Part shown: in pieces, positions 8,129 through 16,209 of the stretch
How positions within the stretch are numbered: position 1 is the first letter of the stretch
Layout of the letters: the number at the start of each line of letters is the position of its first letter
Source of the DNA: Pseudomonadota bacterium
GTDB taxonomy: Bacteria; Myxococcota_A; Polyangia; Polyangiales; Polyangiaceae
Direction of reading: 5' to 3'
NCBI GenBank assembly: GCA_023431345.1
Contig: JAEYWK010000237.1
Coordinates: forward strand, 25,277-89,276
DNA: 64,000 nucleotides
The notes under the pieces: model-generated
Seen by the model: the letters and a program-made list of their open reading frames with translations, nothing else
Told to the model about the DNA's origin: nothing
Database searches by the model: none
Program-made: the position numbers and the translations under genes

Positions 8129-10306
8129 CTAAACGAGCTCGACTTCACCGCCAAGCGGCGCGCGCGAATCGCCGCCGACGAACACGTGGAACTTGCCCGG
8201 CTCGGCGCGCTGCTGCAGGTCTGCCCCGCAGAAGGCGAGCGCGACCGCGTCGAGCGTGAGCTCTACCGTCTTCGTTTCACCGGGCGCGAGCGACACGCGC
8301 TGAAAGCCCTTCAGCTCGCGCACGGGGCGGGTGAGGGAGCCGACGAGATCGCGCACGTACAGCTGCACGATCTCGTCGCCCCTCACGCGGCCCGTGTTCT
8401 TGACCTCCGCGCGCACGCGGATGGTCTCCGTCACGCGGGCGCGCGTGGGCGTGATCTCCACCTTGCCGTACTCGAACGTCGCGTACGACAGTCCGAAGCC
8501 GAAGGGGAACTCGGGCGTCACCTCCACGTCGAGGTAGCTCGCGTCGTAGTCGCTCGGGTCGAGCGGCGTGCCGGTGGGGATGCCTTTGCGCGAGGCCTTC
8601 GGCGGGCGGCCCGTGTTCTTGTGCGCGTAGTAGACCGGCACTTGCCCGACGCTGCGAGGGAAGCTGATCGGCAGCTTGCCCGACGGAACGACGTCGCCGA
8701 GCAGCACATCGGCCAAGGCAGGGCCCGCCATCGTGCCCAGGTGCCAAGCGTAGAGGACCGCGGAAGCGCGCGCGCACACGTCGCCGAGCACCAACGGCCG
8801 CCCCGCCATGATGACGAGCACCAGCGGCGTGCCGGTCGCGGCCACCCGCTCCAGCAGCTCGCGCTGCGCTCCTGGCAAGTCGAGGAACGCGCGGCTGCGA
8901 CACTCGCCGCTGATGTTCGCGACCTCGCCCAAGAACAGCAGCGCCACGTCGGCGCTCGTGGCCGCGTCGACCGCGGCCTGGATGCCGCTCGTGTCCAGCG
9001 AGCGGCCGTCGCTCAAGCCGGCCGCGTGCGCGATGATCGCGCCATCGGCGGCGCGCTCGCGCAGGGCCCGGAGCGGAGTGATCGCCGCTTCGACGACCCC
9101 GTTGTAAGCCCAGCTGCCGAGCTGCTCGGCAGGGGCGTCCGCGAGCGGCCCCAGTACCGCGATTTTGCGCGCGCTCTTGGCGATAGGCAGGACGTCGCCT
9201 TCGTTCTTCAGCAGCACCACGCTCTGCGCGGCCGCTTCGTGCGCCAGCGCTAGGTGCTCCGCGCACAGCGACACGCTGGTGACGGGCGCGCTGCGGTACG
9301 GCTCATCGAACAAGCCGAGCTCGTGCTTCACGCGCAAGATGCGGCGCACGGCGTCGTCGACGATCGACCGCGGCACCACGCCGCTCTCCACCAGCCGCGG
9401 CAAGTGGGCCAAGTACGTGGGGCTCGCCATCTCGAGATCGACGCCGGCGAGCGCGGCCACGCGCGCCACATCGGGCTCATCGGCGCAGTAGCCGTGCGCG
9501 ATCATCTCGAACATCGAGGCCCAGTCGCTCACCACGAAGCCGGTGAAGCCCCACTCCCCCTTGAGGATCTGGCGGAGCAAGAAGGCGTTGCCGCTGGCGG
9601 GCACGCCGTTCAAGTCATTGAAGCCCGACATGAAGGTCAGCGCTCCCGCCTCGACCGCGGCCCGAAACGGCGGCAGGTACACGTCGCGGAGCAGCGGCTC
9701 GGGCACCCAGGTCGTGTTGTATTCTTTGCCGGATTCGGTCGCGCCGTAGGCCGCGAAGTGCTTGGCGCAGGCGGCGATGCGATCACGATCGCCAGGCCGC
9801 CCCTGGAAGCCGCGCACCATCGCCGCGCCCATGCGCGAAGCCAGCAGCGCGTCCTCCCCGAAGCTCTCGGCGACGCGGCCCCAGCGCGGATCGCGGGTGA
9901 CGTCGATCATCGGCGCGAACGTCCAGTCGATGCCCATCTCCACCGCCTCGCGCGCGGCGGCGCGGGCGGTGCGCTCGGCGAGCGACGGGTCGAAGCTCGC
10001 GGCGAGCCCGAGCGAGATCGGGAAGATCGTATGATAGCCGTGGATCACGTCGCGGCCAAAGATGATCGGCACGCCGAGGCGTGACGCGAGCGCCGCGCGC
10101 TGCAGCTGATTGCGCTGCTCGAGCGACGTCGTGTTCAAGACCGAGCCGATCTTGCCCGCGGTCGCGTCGCGCAAGATCTGCGCTTCGTCGCCGAAGCCCC
10201 AAGCCAGCTGCGACATCTGGCCCGCTTTTTCCACGAGCGTCATTTGCTCGATGAGCGCTTCGACGCGCGCGATTCGCGGTGGCTCGACCTGCTCGACTTC
10301 ACTCAT
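8129..10306 (-). CDS. bglX: GH3 beta-glucosidase (BglX-like), probably cytoplasmic
   Basis: A 725-residue glycoside hydrolase family 3 enzyme. The N-terminal barrel starts with EQMTLVEKAGQM, has the KHF pair (182-184) and carries the nucleophile Asp261 in the conserved FVVSDWAS segment. The alpha/beta sandwich domain follows. A fibronectin-III-like domain ends the protein (VRGDEIVQLYVRD, RELKGFQRVSLAPGET). No signal peptide is seen at the N terminus, which suggests action on imported cello- or xyloglucan-derived oligosaccharides. It is the first gene of the leftward cluster and is divergent from the lipoprotein-GH31-GH42 genes across a 278-bp spacer. Full length for the family. The symbol reflects family similarity, not proven orthology. 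Confidence 0.92.
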   Translation of the reverse strand: MSEVEQVEPPRIARVEALIEQMTLVEKAGQMSQLAWGFGDEAQILRDATAGKIGSVLNTTSLEQRNQLQRAALASRLGVPIIFGRDVIHGYHTIFPISLGLAASFDPSLAERTARAAAREAVEMGIDWTFAPMIDVTRDPRWGRVAESFGEDALLASRMGAAMVRGFQGRPGDRDRIAACAKHFAAYGATESGKEYNTTWVPEPLLRDVYLPPFRAAVEAGALTFMSGFNDLNGVPASGNAFLLRQILKGEWGFTGFVVSDWASMFEMIAHGYCADEPDVARVAALAGVDLEMASPTYLAHLPRLVESGVVPRSIVDDAVRRILRVKHELGLFDEPYRSAPVTSVSLCAEHLALAHEAAAQSVVLLKNEGDVLPIAKSARKIAVLGPLADAPAEQLGSWAYNGVVEAAITPLRALRERAADGAIIAHAAGLSDGRSLDTSGIQAAVDAATSADVALLFLGEVANISGECRSRAFLDLPGAQRELLERVAATGTPLVLVIMAGRPLVLGDVCARASAVLYAWHLGTMAGPALADVLLGDVVPSGKLPISFPRSVGQVPVYYAHKNTGRPPKASRKGIPTGTPLDPSDYDASYLDVEVTPEFPFGFGLSYATFEYGKVEITPTRARVTETIRVRAEVKNTGRVRGDEIVQLYVRDLVGSLTRPVRELKGFQRVSLAPGETKTVELTLDAVALAFCGADLQQRAEPGKFHVFVGGDSRAPLGGEVELV

Positions 10307-10584
10307 TCTTGTTTGAGGGACGGGTAGGCTGGGCGCTGGGCGCGTCGCAAGCGCTATTTGCGGGTTCTCAGATCATCGCGATCTCTTCGCATTCTCTGCG
10401 CCTCGATGTCGGCCTCCAGATATCGAGTTTCGCAGTTTGCTACCGCTTTATCTCAAATTCGAAGGTCCGCCTTTTACGGATGATTTTGCTGGAATCGGTG
10501 CCAGCTTCAGCGTCTATAGCGAGGCGCCCGGCAAAGACGGGTCGTCAGGCCTCACGTTCGTGGGGCCTCCAAGGAGAGTCTTCT
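10307..10584. promoter_or_regulatory. Divergent control region between the two xyloglucan gene clusters
   Basis: This 278-bp spacer must hold the promoters for the leftward GH3 operon and the rightward lipoprotein-GH31-GH42 operon. It is AT-richer than its flanks. Short inverted elements can be seen: GATC-N5-GATC (around 10371-10383), and CTCGAT about 20 bp before a matching ATCGAG. No convincing -35/-10 pair was found by eye. The rightward gene has a strong AAGGAGAG ribosome-binding site at 10571-10578. Confidence 0.4.
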
Positions 10585-11427
10585 ATGACAAGTTCGGCGA
10601 TGTTTCACTCGGCGCTGGTCGCCGTGCTGGCGGCTGGGTTCTCGGTCGCGTGCGTCAGCAACGACGAGCCGGATGCCGACGGCAAGGCTGGCTCGAGCGC
10701 GCAAGGGGGCAGCTCCGGCGCCGGCAGCACGGGCGGCAGCGCGGGCTCCGGCGCGGCCGGCGCTTCGGGTGGCGGCGGCAGCAGTGGCAGCGGCGGCACC
10801 CCGGCGGTCATGATCTCGTGCGCGTCGACCGCCGAGGCTTCGGGCACCAGCCCGAGCATCACCGACTTCGAGAACCTGACTACGCCTACTGGCACCTTCA
10901 CCTTCGAGAGCGCGGGCCTGCTCGGCGGCACCTACATCTACTCCGATCTCACGGCGACCGAAGAGCCGTCGACCACCGCGGTCGAGCTGTCCGAGGGCCA
11001 TGACGAAGAGAGCACGCAAGCCATCGTTGGCAAGATCCACAACGCTACCTGGGGCGGCGGGTTCGGCCTCTGGATGGCGTGCGTCGACGCGAGCGTCTAC
11101 ACGGGCGTCACGTTCTGGGCGCGCGGCGTCTCGCCGGTAGGCCCGGTGAAGCTCTTGCTCTCGACCAACGCCGTCGAGGTCGAGATGAAGGGCGGCGAGT
11201 GCCCGGACGCCGGCCCGTGTGATCGCCCGGCGCTCACGTTCCAGCTCACCGAAGAGTGGACGGAGCACACGTACAAGTGGGCGGACTTCAAAGATGGCAA
11301 CGCCGCCGGCACGGCCGTCCCCGCGAGCGGGGACGACCTGTTCGGTCTGGAGTTCGCGCTCACGAACGACAACACGTCGCGTGAGCTCGAGATCGCACTC
11401 GACGACATCGCCTTCACGACCGAATAG
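10585..11427 (+). CDS. Lipoprotein with Gly/Ser linker and carbohydrate-binding-like domain
   Basis: About 280 residues from ATG 10585, chosen because AAGGAGAG lies 6 bp upstream and a signal peptide with lipobox-like VACVS starts there; the frame is open further upstream. A roughly 45-residue linker of Gly, Ser and Ala precedes a beta-sandwich with YTGVTFWARGVSP, EEWTEHTYKWADF and the final strand LEIALDDIAFTT. These landmarks parallel the lipoprotein at 3428-4312. It is the first gene of the rightward operon. By analogy with surface glycan-binding proteins of polysaccharide loci it may capture substrate on the cell surface; this is inference. Confidence 0.68.
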   Translation: MTSSAMFHSALVAVLAAGFSVACVSNDEPDADGKAGSSAQGGSSGAGSTGGSAGSGAAGASGGGGSSGSGGTPAVMISCASTAEASGTSPSITDFENLTTPTGTFTFESAGLLGGTYIYSDLTATEEPSTTAVELSEGHDEESTQAIVGKIHNATWGGGFGLWMACVDASVYTGVTFWARGVSPVGPVKLLLSTNAVEVEMKGGECPDAGPCDRPALTFQLTEEWTEHTYKWADFKDGNAAGTAVPASGDDLFGLEFALTNDNTSRELEIALDDIAFTTE

Positions 11428-11447
11428 CTCAGCTGAAGGCTGCCGGC

Positions 11448-11472
11448 GGTCTGCGCCAACGAGGCGCGGACC
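11448..11472 (+). other. Intercistronic hairpin between lipoprotein and GH31 genes
   Basis: GGTCTGCGCC and GGCGCGGACC form a 10-bp stem with one G-T pair around the loop AACGA. No T-run follows, so it is not a classical terminator. Its place after a binding-lipoprotein gene recalls the stem-loops that stabilise upstream mRNA after bacterial binding-protein genes. Confidence 0.4.
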
Positions 11473-11510
11473 GTCCGGTGTGCGTGCGTGCGTGCGACGA
11501 GGAGTTTCTC

Positions 11511-13844
11511 ATGCGTTTTGGTGATGGCGCCTGGCGGATGCTGCCGGGCGTGGTTCCGACCTATTTGGCGCGCGTCGATGGCGTGGAGCGTTCAGCGACG
11601 GAGCTCTGCGTCCACGTCTCGAGCCGCCCCGAGCACGAGCGCTGGGCGACGCTGCAGGGTGACATGTTCACGGTGCGTATCAGCACGCCGGGCCCCGACG
11701 TGCTGCGCGTGCGCCTGTCGCATCACCTCGGGCGCGTGCGCCGAGGTCCGGACTTCACGCTGAGGGCGGCCGAGCAGCCGCTCGTCGTCACGGAAACGGA
11801 GACAGAGCTTCGCGTCGTCGCTGGCGGCGTCGAGCTCTGCATCACCAAAGATCCGTGGGGTATGCGCTTCGTCGATCGCAGCACGGGCCAACCGATCACG
11901 AGCAGCCCGTACAAGGCGCTTTCGATGATGGACAAGCCGGGGGAGGGTCGCTTCTTGCGCGAGCAGCTCACGCTGCGCGCCGGCGAGCTCGTCTACGGCT
12001 TGGGTGAGCGCTTCTCGGCCTTCGCCAAGAACGGCCAGACCGTCGATATGTGGAACGCCGACTGCGGCACCTGCTCCGACAAGGGTTACAAAGACGTCCC
12101 CTTCTTCATGACCACGAGCGGCTACGGCGTGCTCGTGAACTCGCCCGACAGGATCTCGTTCGAGATCGGCACCGAGCAGGTGATGCGCGCGCAGTTCGCG
12201 GCGCCGGGGGAGGAGCTCGACTACTTCTTCATCTACGGCCCCGACCCCAAGCAGGTGCTGGACAAGCTCGGCGCGCTGTCGGGCCGGCCCGCGCTGCCGC
12301 CGGCGTGGACCTTTGGCTTGTGGCTCACCACCTCGTTCACGACCAACTACGACGAGCCCACGGTGATGGGCTTCATCGACGGCATGCGCGAGCGCCAGAT
12401 CCCGCTGCACGTGTTCCACTTCGACTGCTTCTGGATGAAGGGGAACCACTGGTGCAATTTCCAGTGGGACGAAGAGGTGTTCCCGGAGCCGGCGGCCATG
12501 CTGCGGCGCTTGAAGGACAAAGGGCTACACGTCTGCGTCTGGATCAACTCGTACATCGCGGAGCGCTCGCACCTGTTCGCGGAGGGCGCTCGCAACGGCT
12601 ACTTGCTGAAGCGCCCGAGCGGCGACGTCTACCAGCGCAACCGCTGGCAAGCCGGCATGGGCTTCGTCGACTTCACGAACCCCGCCGCGACCCGCTGGTT
12701 CCAAGACAAGCTCGAGGAGCTGCTCGACATGGGCGTCGACTGCTTCAAGACCGACTTCGGCGAAGAGATCCCGCACGAAGACGTAGCCTATTTCGACGGC
12801 TCGGATCCGAGCCGAATGCACAACTACTACACGTACTTGTACAACAAAGCGGTGTTCGAGCTGCTCGAGCGCAAGCGCGGCAAGCAGGAAGCGGCCGTGT
12901 TCGCCCGCTCCGCGACCGCGACGTGTCAGCAGTTCCCCGTGCACTGGGGCGGTGACTGCTACGGCAACTACGAGTCGATGGCGGAGACGCTGCGCGGCGG
13001 CTTGTCGCTAGCGCTGTCGGGCTTCGGCTTTTGGAGCCACGACATCGGCGGGTTCGAGAGCAAGGCCTCCGCGGCCGTCTACAAGCGCTGGGTCGCCTTC
13101 GGACTGCTGTCGTCGCACAGCCGCCTGCACGGCAGCACCTCGTACCGCGTGCCGTGGGTCTACGACGAAGAAGCGGTCGACGTGGTGCGTTACTTCACGC
13201 AGCTCAAGTGCCGGCTGATGCCCTACTTGATGCGCGCTGCGCTGCAGGCGCACCGCGCGTCGCTGCCGATGATGCGGCCGATGCTGCTCGAGTTCCCGGC
13301 CGACCCGACCTGCCGCACCCTCGATCGCCAGTACTTGCTGGGCGACGATCTGCTGGTCGCGCCGCTCTTTCACGATTCGCGCGCCGAGTACTACCTGCCA
13401 GAAGGCCAGTGGACTCACCTGCTGACCGGCGAGGTGAGGAGCGGCGGGCGCTGGTACTTCGACGAGCTGGATTTCTTCGGCGTTCCGCTGTGGATCCGCG
13501 AAAATGCCGTGGTTCCCCTGAGCCCGGAGCTGGGCCAGGTCGACTACGACTACGGCAAGGGGCTCCGCCTCGTCTGCGGCAAGCTCGAGAACGTGACGCG
13601 CGCGCTCGAGATCTGGGGCCGCGACGCGAAGCTCTGCGGCAGCTTCCGGATCGAGCACCGGGAGCGAACGCTGACGGTGAGCGGCCCGAGCCGTGACTTC
13701 GAGATTCAGCTGCCGTGGGCAAGCGAGCTTGCCGAGCTGGAAGGGGGGACGCAGATCTCGGCGCCGAGCGGGCGGGTGCCCGGGCCGCTCGGCGGCGTAG
13801 TCGTGCGCGCGACGAGTGAGCGCGTGACTTTGACTTGGTGCTGA
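11511..13844 (+). CDS. yicI: GH31 alpha-xylosidase, YicI type
   Basis: 777 residues from ATG 11511, which has a GAGGAG ribosome-binding site; an upstream in-frame GTG at 11478 is less likely. The N terminus (MRFGDGAWRMLPGV) aligns with the start of E. coli YicI. The nucleophile is Asp415 in CFKTDFGEEIP, and the acid/base Asp482 lies in VHWGGDCYG, at nearly the same numbering as YicI. The conserved FGFWSHDIGGFE and GLLSSHSRLHGS blocks are also present. No signal peptide. The enzyme should remove alpha-1,6-xylosyl branches from the non-reducing end of xyloglucan oligosaccharides in the cytoplasm. It ends one base before the GH42 start. Confidence 0.93.
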   Translation: MRFGDGAWRMLPGVVPTYLARVDGVERSATELCVHVSSRPEHERWATLQGDMFTVRISTPGPDVLRVRLSHHLGRVRRGPDFTLRAAEQPLVVTETETELRVVAGGVELCITKDPWGMRFVDRSTGQPITSSPYKALSMMDKPGEGRFLREQLTLRAGELVYGLGERFSAFAKNGQTVDMWNADCGTCSDKGYKDVPFFMTTSGYGVLVNSPDRISFEIGTEQVMRAQFAAPGEELDYFFIYGPDPKQVLDKLGALSGRPALPPAWTFGLWLTTSFTTNYDEPTVMGFIDGMRERQIPLHVFHFDCFWMKGNHWCNFQWDEEVFPEPAAMLRRLKDKGLHVCVWINSYIAERSHLFAEGARNGYLLKRPSGDVYQRNRWQAGMGFVDFTNPAATRWFQDKLEELLDMGVDCFKTDFGEEIPHEDVAYFDGSDPSRMHNYYTYLYNKAVFELLERKRGKQEAAVFARSATATCQQFPVHWGGDCYGNYESMAETLRGGLSLALSGFGFWSHDIGGFESKASAAVYKRWVAFGLLSSHSRLHGSTSYRVPWVYDEEAVDVVRYFTQLKCRLMPYLMRAALQAHRASLPMMRPMLLEFPADPTCRTLDRQYLLGDDLLVAPLFHDSRAEYYLPEGQWTHLLTGEVRSGGRWYFDELDFFGVPLWIRENAVVPLSPELGQVDYDYGKGLRLVCGKLENVTRALEIWGRDAKLCGSFRIEHRERTLTVSGPSRDFEIQLPWASELAELEGGTQISAPSGRVPGPLGGVVVRATSERVTLTWC

Positions 13845-13845
13845 C

Positions 13846-15936
13846 ATGGTCCGACCTTTGCTGATGCCTGGCTCGCGGCGCCTCCTCCACGGCGGTGACT
13901 ACAACCCCGATCAATGGCTGCGCACGCCCGAGATCATCGACGAAGACTTCCGGCTGATGCAGCTCGCCGGCTGCAACACCTTCGCGCTCGGCGTCTTCGC
14001 GTGGACCAGCTACGAGCGCGAAGAGGGCGTGTTCGATTTCGGCTGGCTCGACCGCATCATGGATCGCATGGCGGAGGCGGGGCACCGCGTGGTGCTGGCC
14101 ACGCCGAGCGGCGCCAAGCCGGCCTGGCTCTCGCAGAAGTACCCGGAAATTCGCCGGGTCGGACGCAGCGGCGCGCGCGAGCTGCACGGCGGACGCCACA
14201 ACCACTGCTGGTCCTCGCCCGTGTACCGCGGGAAGGTGGCGGAGGTGAACGGCCGGCTCGCGGAGCGCTACGCCCAGCACCCCGCGCTCGGCATGTGGCA
14301 CATCTCGAACGAGTACAGCGGCGAGTGCTTCTGCGAGCTGTGCCTGGCGAGCTTTCACGGCTGGCTCGAGCGACGCTACGGCCGCGTCGAAGCGCTCAAC
14401 GACGCCTGGTGGACCGCCTTCTGGAGCCACACCTTCACGCGCTTCGATCAGATCGATCCGCGCGACGGGAGCATCGACTCTTTGAAGCTGGACTTTCGCC
14501 GCTTCACCAGCGACCTCTCGATCGACTTCATGCGCGCCGAGATCGCCGCGCTCCGGCGCTCCTCGCGCGACGCGCCCGTGACCACCAACCTGATGGGGCT
14601 GCATTCGGGCATCGACTACGCGAAGCAAGCGGCCGAGCTCGACATCGTGTCCGACGATCAGTACCCGGCGTATTCGCCGGACTCGCCCGAGCTCGAGCGG
14701 AGCGTGCTGCGCGTCGCCTTCAAAGACGACCTGCACCGCAGCTTCAAGCCGGACCGCCCGTGGATGCTGATGGAGAGCTGTCCCGATGCCCCGCAGTGGA
14801 AGCACCCGGCCCAGCTCAAACGCCCGAAGATGCACCAAGCCGAGATGCTGCAGGCGCTCGGGCACGGCGCGGAGGGCACCTGCTATTTCCAGTGGCGCAA
14901 GGGGCGCGCCGGGGGCGAAAAGCTGCACGGCGCGGTCGTAGATCACGTCGGTCACGAGCACACGCGCGTCTTTCGCAGCGTCGCCGAGCTGAGCGAGCGC
15001 TACTCCCGCTTGCACGAGATCATCGGCTCTGAGACGCAGAGCCGCGTCGCCATCATCTACGACTGGGAGGTGCGCTGGGCGTTCGAGGCCTCGGAAGGCG
15101 TTCGCTCCGGCGGCGAGGGTTGGGCCGTCGGTGAGCTTGCTCCCCGCGACACCTACGCGGAGGTCGCGCTCGATCACTACTCGCCATTCGCGCGCCACGG
15201 CGTCTCCGTAGACGTAGTCGGCGCTGGGCGTGACCTCTCGGCGTACACGCTCGTGATCGCTCCGCAGCTGTGGATGCTCGCGCCAGGAGTCGGCGAGCGC
15301 CTCGCGCGCTTCGTGGAGGGCGGCGGCACGCTCGTCACGACGTACTACAGCGGTCACTGCGATCAGACGAATCGCTGCTTTCTCGGCGGATTTCCCGGCG
15401 ACGGCTTGATGAACGTGCTGGGGATCTGGAACGAGGAGACCGACTGGCTTCCCCGTGCCGCCACCCGGCGCGCCGTGACACGGCCGGAGGCCAGCGGCTT
15501 GCGGCTCGCTTCGAGCTATGTGGCCGAAGAGCTGTGCGCGCTCGTGGAGCTACGCGGCGCGACCTCGCTCATCGACTACGCGGAAGACTTCTACGCGGGC
15601 ACACCAGCGCTCACGCGGCATCAGTACGGGCGAGGCGTCGCCTATTATCAAGCGGCGCGGCTCGGCGGCACGTTCCTGCTCGATTTCTACGGCGCGCTGA
15701 TCGAGCAGCTCGGCCTCACGCAGAGCCTCGGGCGCATGCTGCCGCCGAAGCTGGCAGCTCAGCGCCGCGTCGGTCCGAACCACGAGTACTTGTTCCTGCA
15801 GAACTTCTCCGCGGAGGAGCGCACGCTCCCGCTTCCCTCCGCAAACTTCGTCGACTTGCTGAGGCAAAGTCCGCTCCACGGCACCGTGCAGCTCGGGCCC
15901 TGGGACTCGACGGTGCTACGCCGACCGGTCTCGTGA
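13846..15936 (+). CDS. GH42 beta-galactosidase
   Basis: A 696-residue family 42 beta-galactosidase. The start HGGDYNPDQW is the typical GH42 entry strand. The acid/base is Glu156 in WHISNEYSG and the nucleophile is Glu310 in WMLMESCPD. Just after Glu156 the cluster CFCELC, with another Cys in HNHCW, matches the zinc-binding cysteines of many GH42 trimers. The trimerisation domain (middle third) and small C-terminal beta domain are present. It has no signal peptide. It lies one base after the GH31 stop, implying translational coupling. In this setting it most likely removes beta-galactose from xyloglucan side chains. Confidence 0.93.
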   Translation: MVRPLLMPGSRRLLHGGDYNPDQWLRTPEIIDEDFRLMQLAGCNTFALGVFAWTSYEREEGVFDFGWLDRIMDRMAEAGHRVVLATPSGAKPAWLSQKYPEIRRVGRSGARELHGGRHNHCWSSPVYRGKVAEVNGRLAERYAQHPALGMWHISNEYSGECFCELCLASFHGWLERRYGRVEALNDAWWTAFWSHTFTRFDQIDPRDGSIDSLKLDFRRFTSDLSIDFMRAEIAALRRSSRDAPVTTNLMGLHSGIDYAKQAAELDIVSDDQYPAYSPDSPELERSVLRVAFKDDLHRSFKPDRPWMLMESCPDAPQWKHPAQLKRPKMHQAEMLQALGHGAEGTCYFQWRKGRAGGEKLHGAVVDHVGHEHTRVFRSVAELSERYSRLHEIIGSETQSRVAIIYDWEVRWAFEASEGVRSGGEGWAVGELAPRDTYAEVALDHYSPFARHGVSVDVVGAGRDLSAYTLVIAPQLWMLAPGVGERLARFVEGGGTLVTTYYSGHCDQTNRCFLGGFPGDGLMNVLGIWNEETDWLPRAATRRAVTRPEASGLRLASSYVAEELCALVELRGATSLIDYAEDFYAGTPALTRHQYGRGVAYYQAARLGGTFLLDFYGALIEQLGLTQSLGRMLPPKLAAQRRVGPNHEYLFLQNFSAEERTLPLPSANFVDLLRQSPLHGTVQLGPWDSTVLRRPVS

Positions 15937-16113
15937 TCGGTGAGTGAGCGCGCGCGCGTGGGCTTCGCCGGCGCAGGAAAGTGTCAGCCCGGATCGAAGG
16001 CTCCGGTGGCGGTCGCTGCGTGACGCCGTGAAACGGTGCGTCGCTGTAGCGCGAAAAACCCCATCATCCTTTTTTTGATGTTCGCGGGGGCCACTCCGTC
16101 ACTCTTCCAATGT

Positions 16114-16137
16114 CCCGCGTGTCGGCGCGGGGTTTTT
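16114..16137 (+). terminator. Rho-independent terminator after the GH42 gene
   Basis: CCCGCG (16114-16119) and CGCGGG (16126-16131) form a GC stem around TGTCGG and are followed by GTTTTT. This would end the rightward glycosidase transcript, although it lies about 180 bp after the stop codon. Confidence 0.55.
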
Positions 16138-16145
16138 CCAAGTTC

Positions 16146-16154
16146 TGGTATATT
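16146..16154 (+). promoter_or_regulatory. Candidate extended -10 promoter for the M64 peptidase gene
   Basis: TGGTATATT fits the extended -10 pattern TGn-TATAAT with one mismatch and sits just after the terminator and 56 bp before the start codon. No good -35 was found, as expected for extended -10 promoters. The local sequence is unusually AT-rich. Confidence 0.35.
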
Positions 16155-16209
16155 TTTACAACTGTCGGCGCCAGAATGGCGCTGCTGGCCGCACGCAAGG
16201 GCATTGGAC

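Noticed and set aside
13204..15357. A 717-residue open frame antisense to the GH31/GH42 genes
   Set aside because: It is a mirror frame caused by high-GC codon bias. It has no domain, signal or family pattern, while the opposite strand carries two clear enzymes.
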